Of a DNA stretch of 22,125 bases, positions 22,064 through 22,125 are shown piece by piece (the first letter of the stretch is position 1; every line of letters starts with the position of its first letter). The DNA lies in contig JADGAO010000027.1 of assembly GCA_015231995.1 (NCBI GenBank), positions 1 to 22,125 on the forward strand, read 5' to 3'. Source of the DNA: Nitrospinota bacterium. GTDB lineage: Bacteria > Nitrospinota_A > UBA7883 > JACRLM01. A program made the translations under genes and the position numbers. The notes beneath the pieces were generated by a model. It made no database searches and had not been told where the DNA came from. It was given only the letters and a program-made list of their open reading frames with translations.

Positions 22064-22125
22064 GCTTACAGCTAGGCGCCATGAATTTGACGAGCCTCTT
22101 CAAATTTCCAATATTAATGGCGGAA

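Larger units (their letters stand above)
21984..22070. mobile_element. candidate right terminus of the transposable element
   Basis: Beyond the last phage gene lie two GCGAAAG copies (21984-21990, 21995-22001), a TTATCCACA box, and two copies of a 14-base motif at 22-base spacing, ending ...CTTACA at 22070. Read from the other strand the DNA begins TGTAAGCGGACAC, as expected for TG-initiated ends of Mu-type and IS21-type elements with repeated transposase sites. The element body then lies to the left, containing the phage genes. An IS end is the alternative. No target duplication can be seen. Confidence 0.3.

Noticed and set aside
22081..22125. Open frame from ATG 22081 to the window edge
   Set aside because: Only 15 codons are visible, without a ribosome site; too little to call a gene.

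Overview
The window carries most of the late (head and tail) region of a Mu-like transposable siphovirus, probably a prophage in a Gram-negative bacterium of moderately high GC. The Mu signature is clear in the gpF-, gpI-, gpG-, gp36- and gp37-type proteins and in a com-like gene. There is no tail sheath gene, a single tail-tube protein precedes a G/GT chaperone and a long tape measure, and the tail tip follows directly. This layout fits long flexible tails of the D3112/B3 kind rather than Mu's contractile tail. I cannot name the host genus from the sequence.

Layout, left to right. 1-206 is the end of an unrelated open frame. 207-570 is non-coding, with a weak terminator candidate and paired repeats. 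571-1764 is a gpF-like minor head protein with a suspected nuclease-like C-terminus. 1792-3814 is a cargo block between the gpF and gpI genes: a small acidic protein in AT-rich DNA, a cloverleaf-like inverted-repeat element, a protein resembling the Acb2/Tad1 hairpin family, three back-to-back hairpins, a frame-interrupted com-like zinc finger gene, a hairpin that buries the next ribosome site, and a C5 cytosine methyltransferase split into two overlapping frames. 3811-6615 encodes protease/scaffold, decoration protein, major capsid and a proline-rich protein. 6691-8869 holds an unknown protein, an endolysin and connector/completion proteins. 8881-12990 is tail tube, G/GT chaperones with a -1 slippery site, and tape measure. 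12987-21893 is a tightly overlapping tail-tip series.

All genes read rightward, and most neighbours overlap by 1-8 bases or are separated by a few bases, so they look like one or a few late transcripts. The operon ends in a hairpin at 21895-21917. About 100 bases later there is a DnaA-box-like site and two tandem copies of a 14-base motif at a 22-base period, ending at a CA dinucleotide at 22070. This may be the right end of the transposable element.

The most interesting part is the 1792-3707 cargo block. It looks like an anti-defence module: a possible cyclic-nucleotide sponge against CBASS/Thoeris-type defence, plus DNA modification controlled by a com/hairpin switch like that of Mu com-mom but driving a C5 methyltransferase. 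Portal and large terminase genes, normally just upstream of gpF, are absent from the window. No transposase, repressor or holin is seen.
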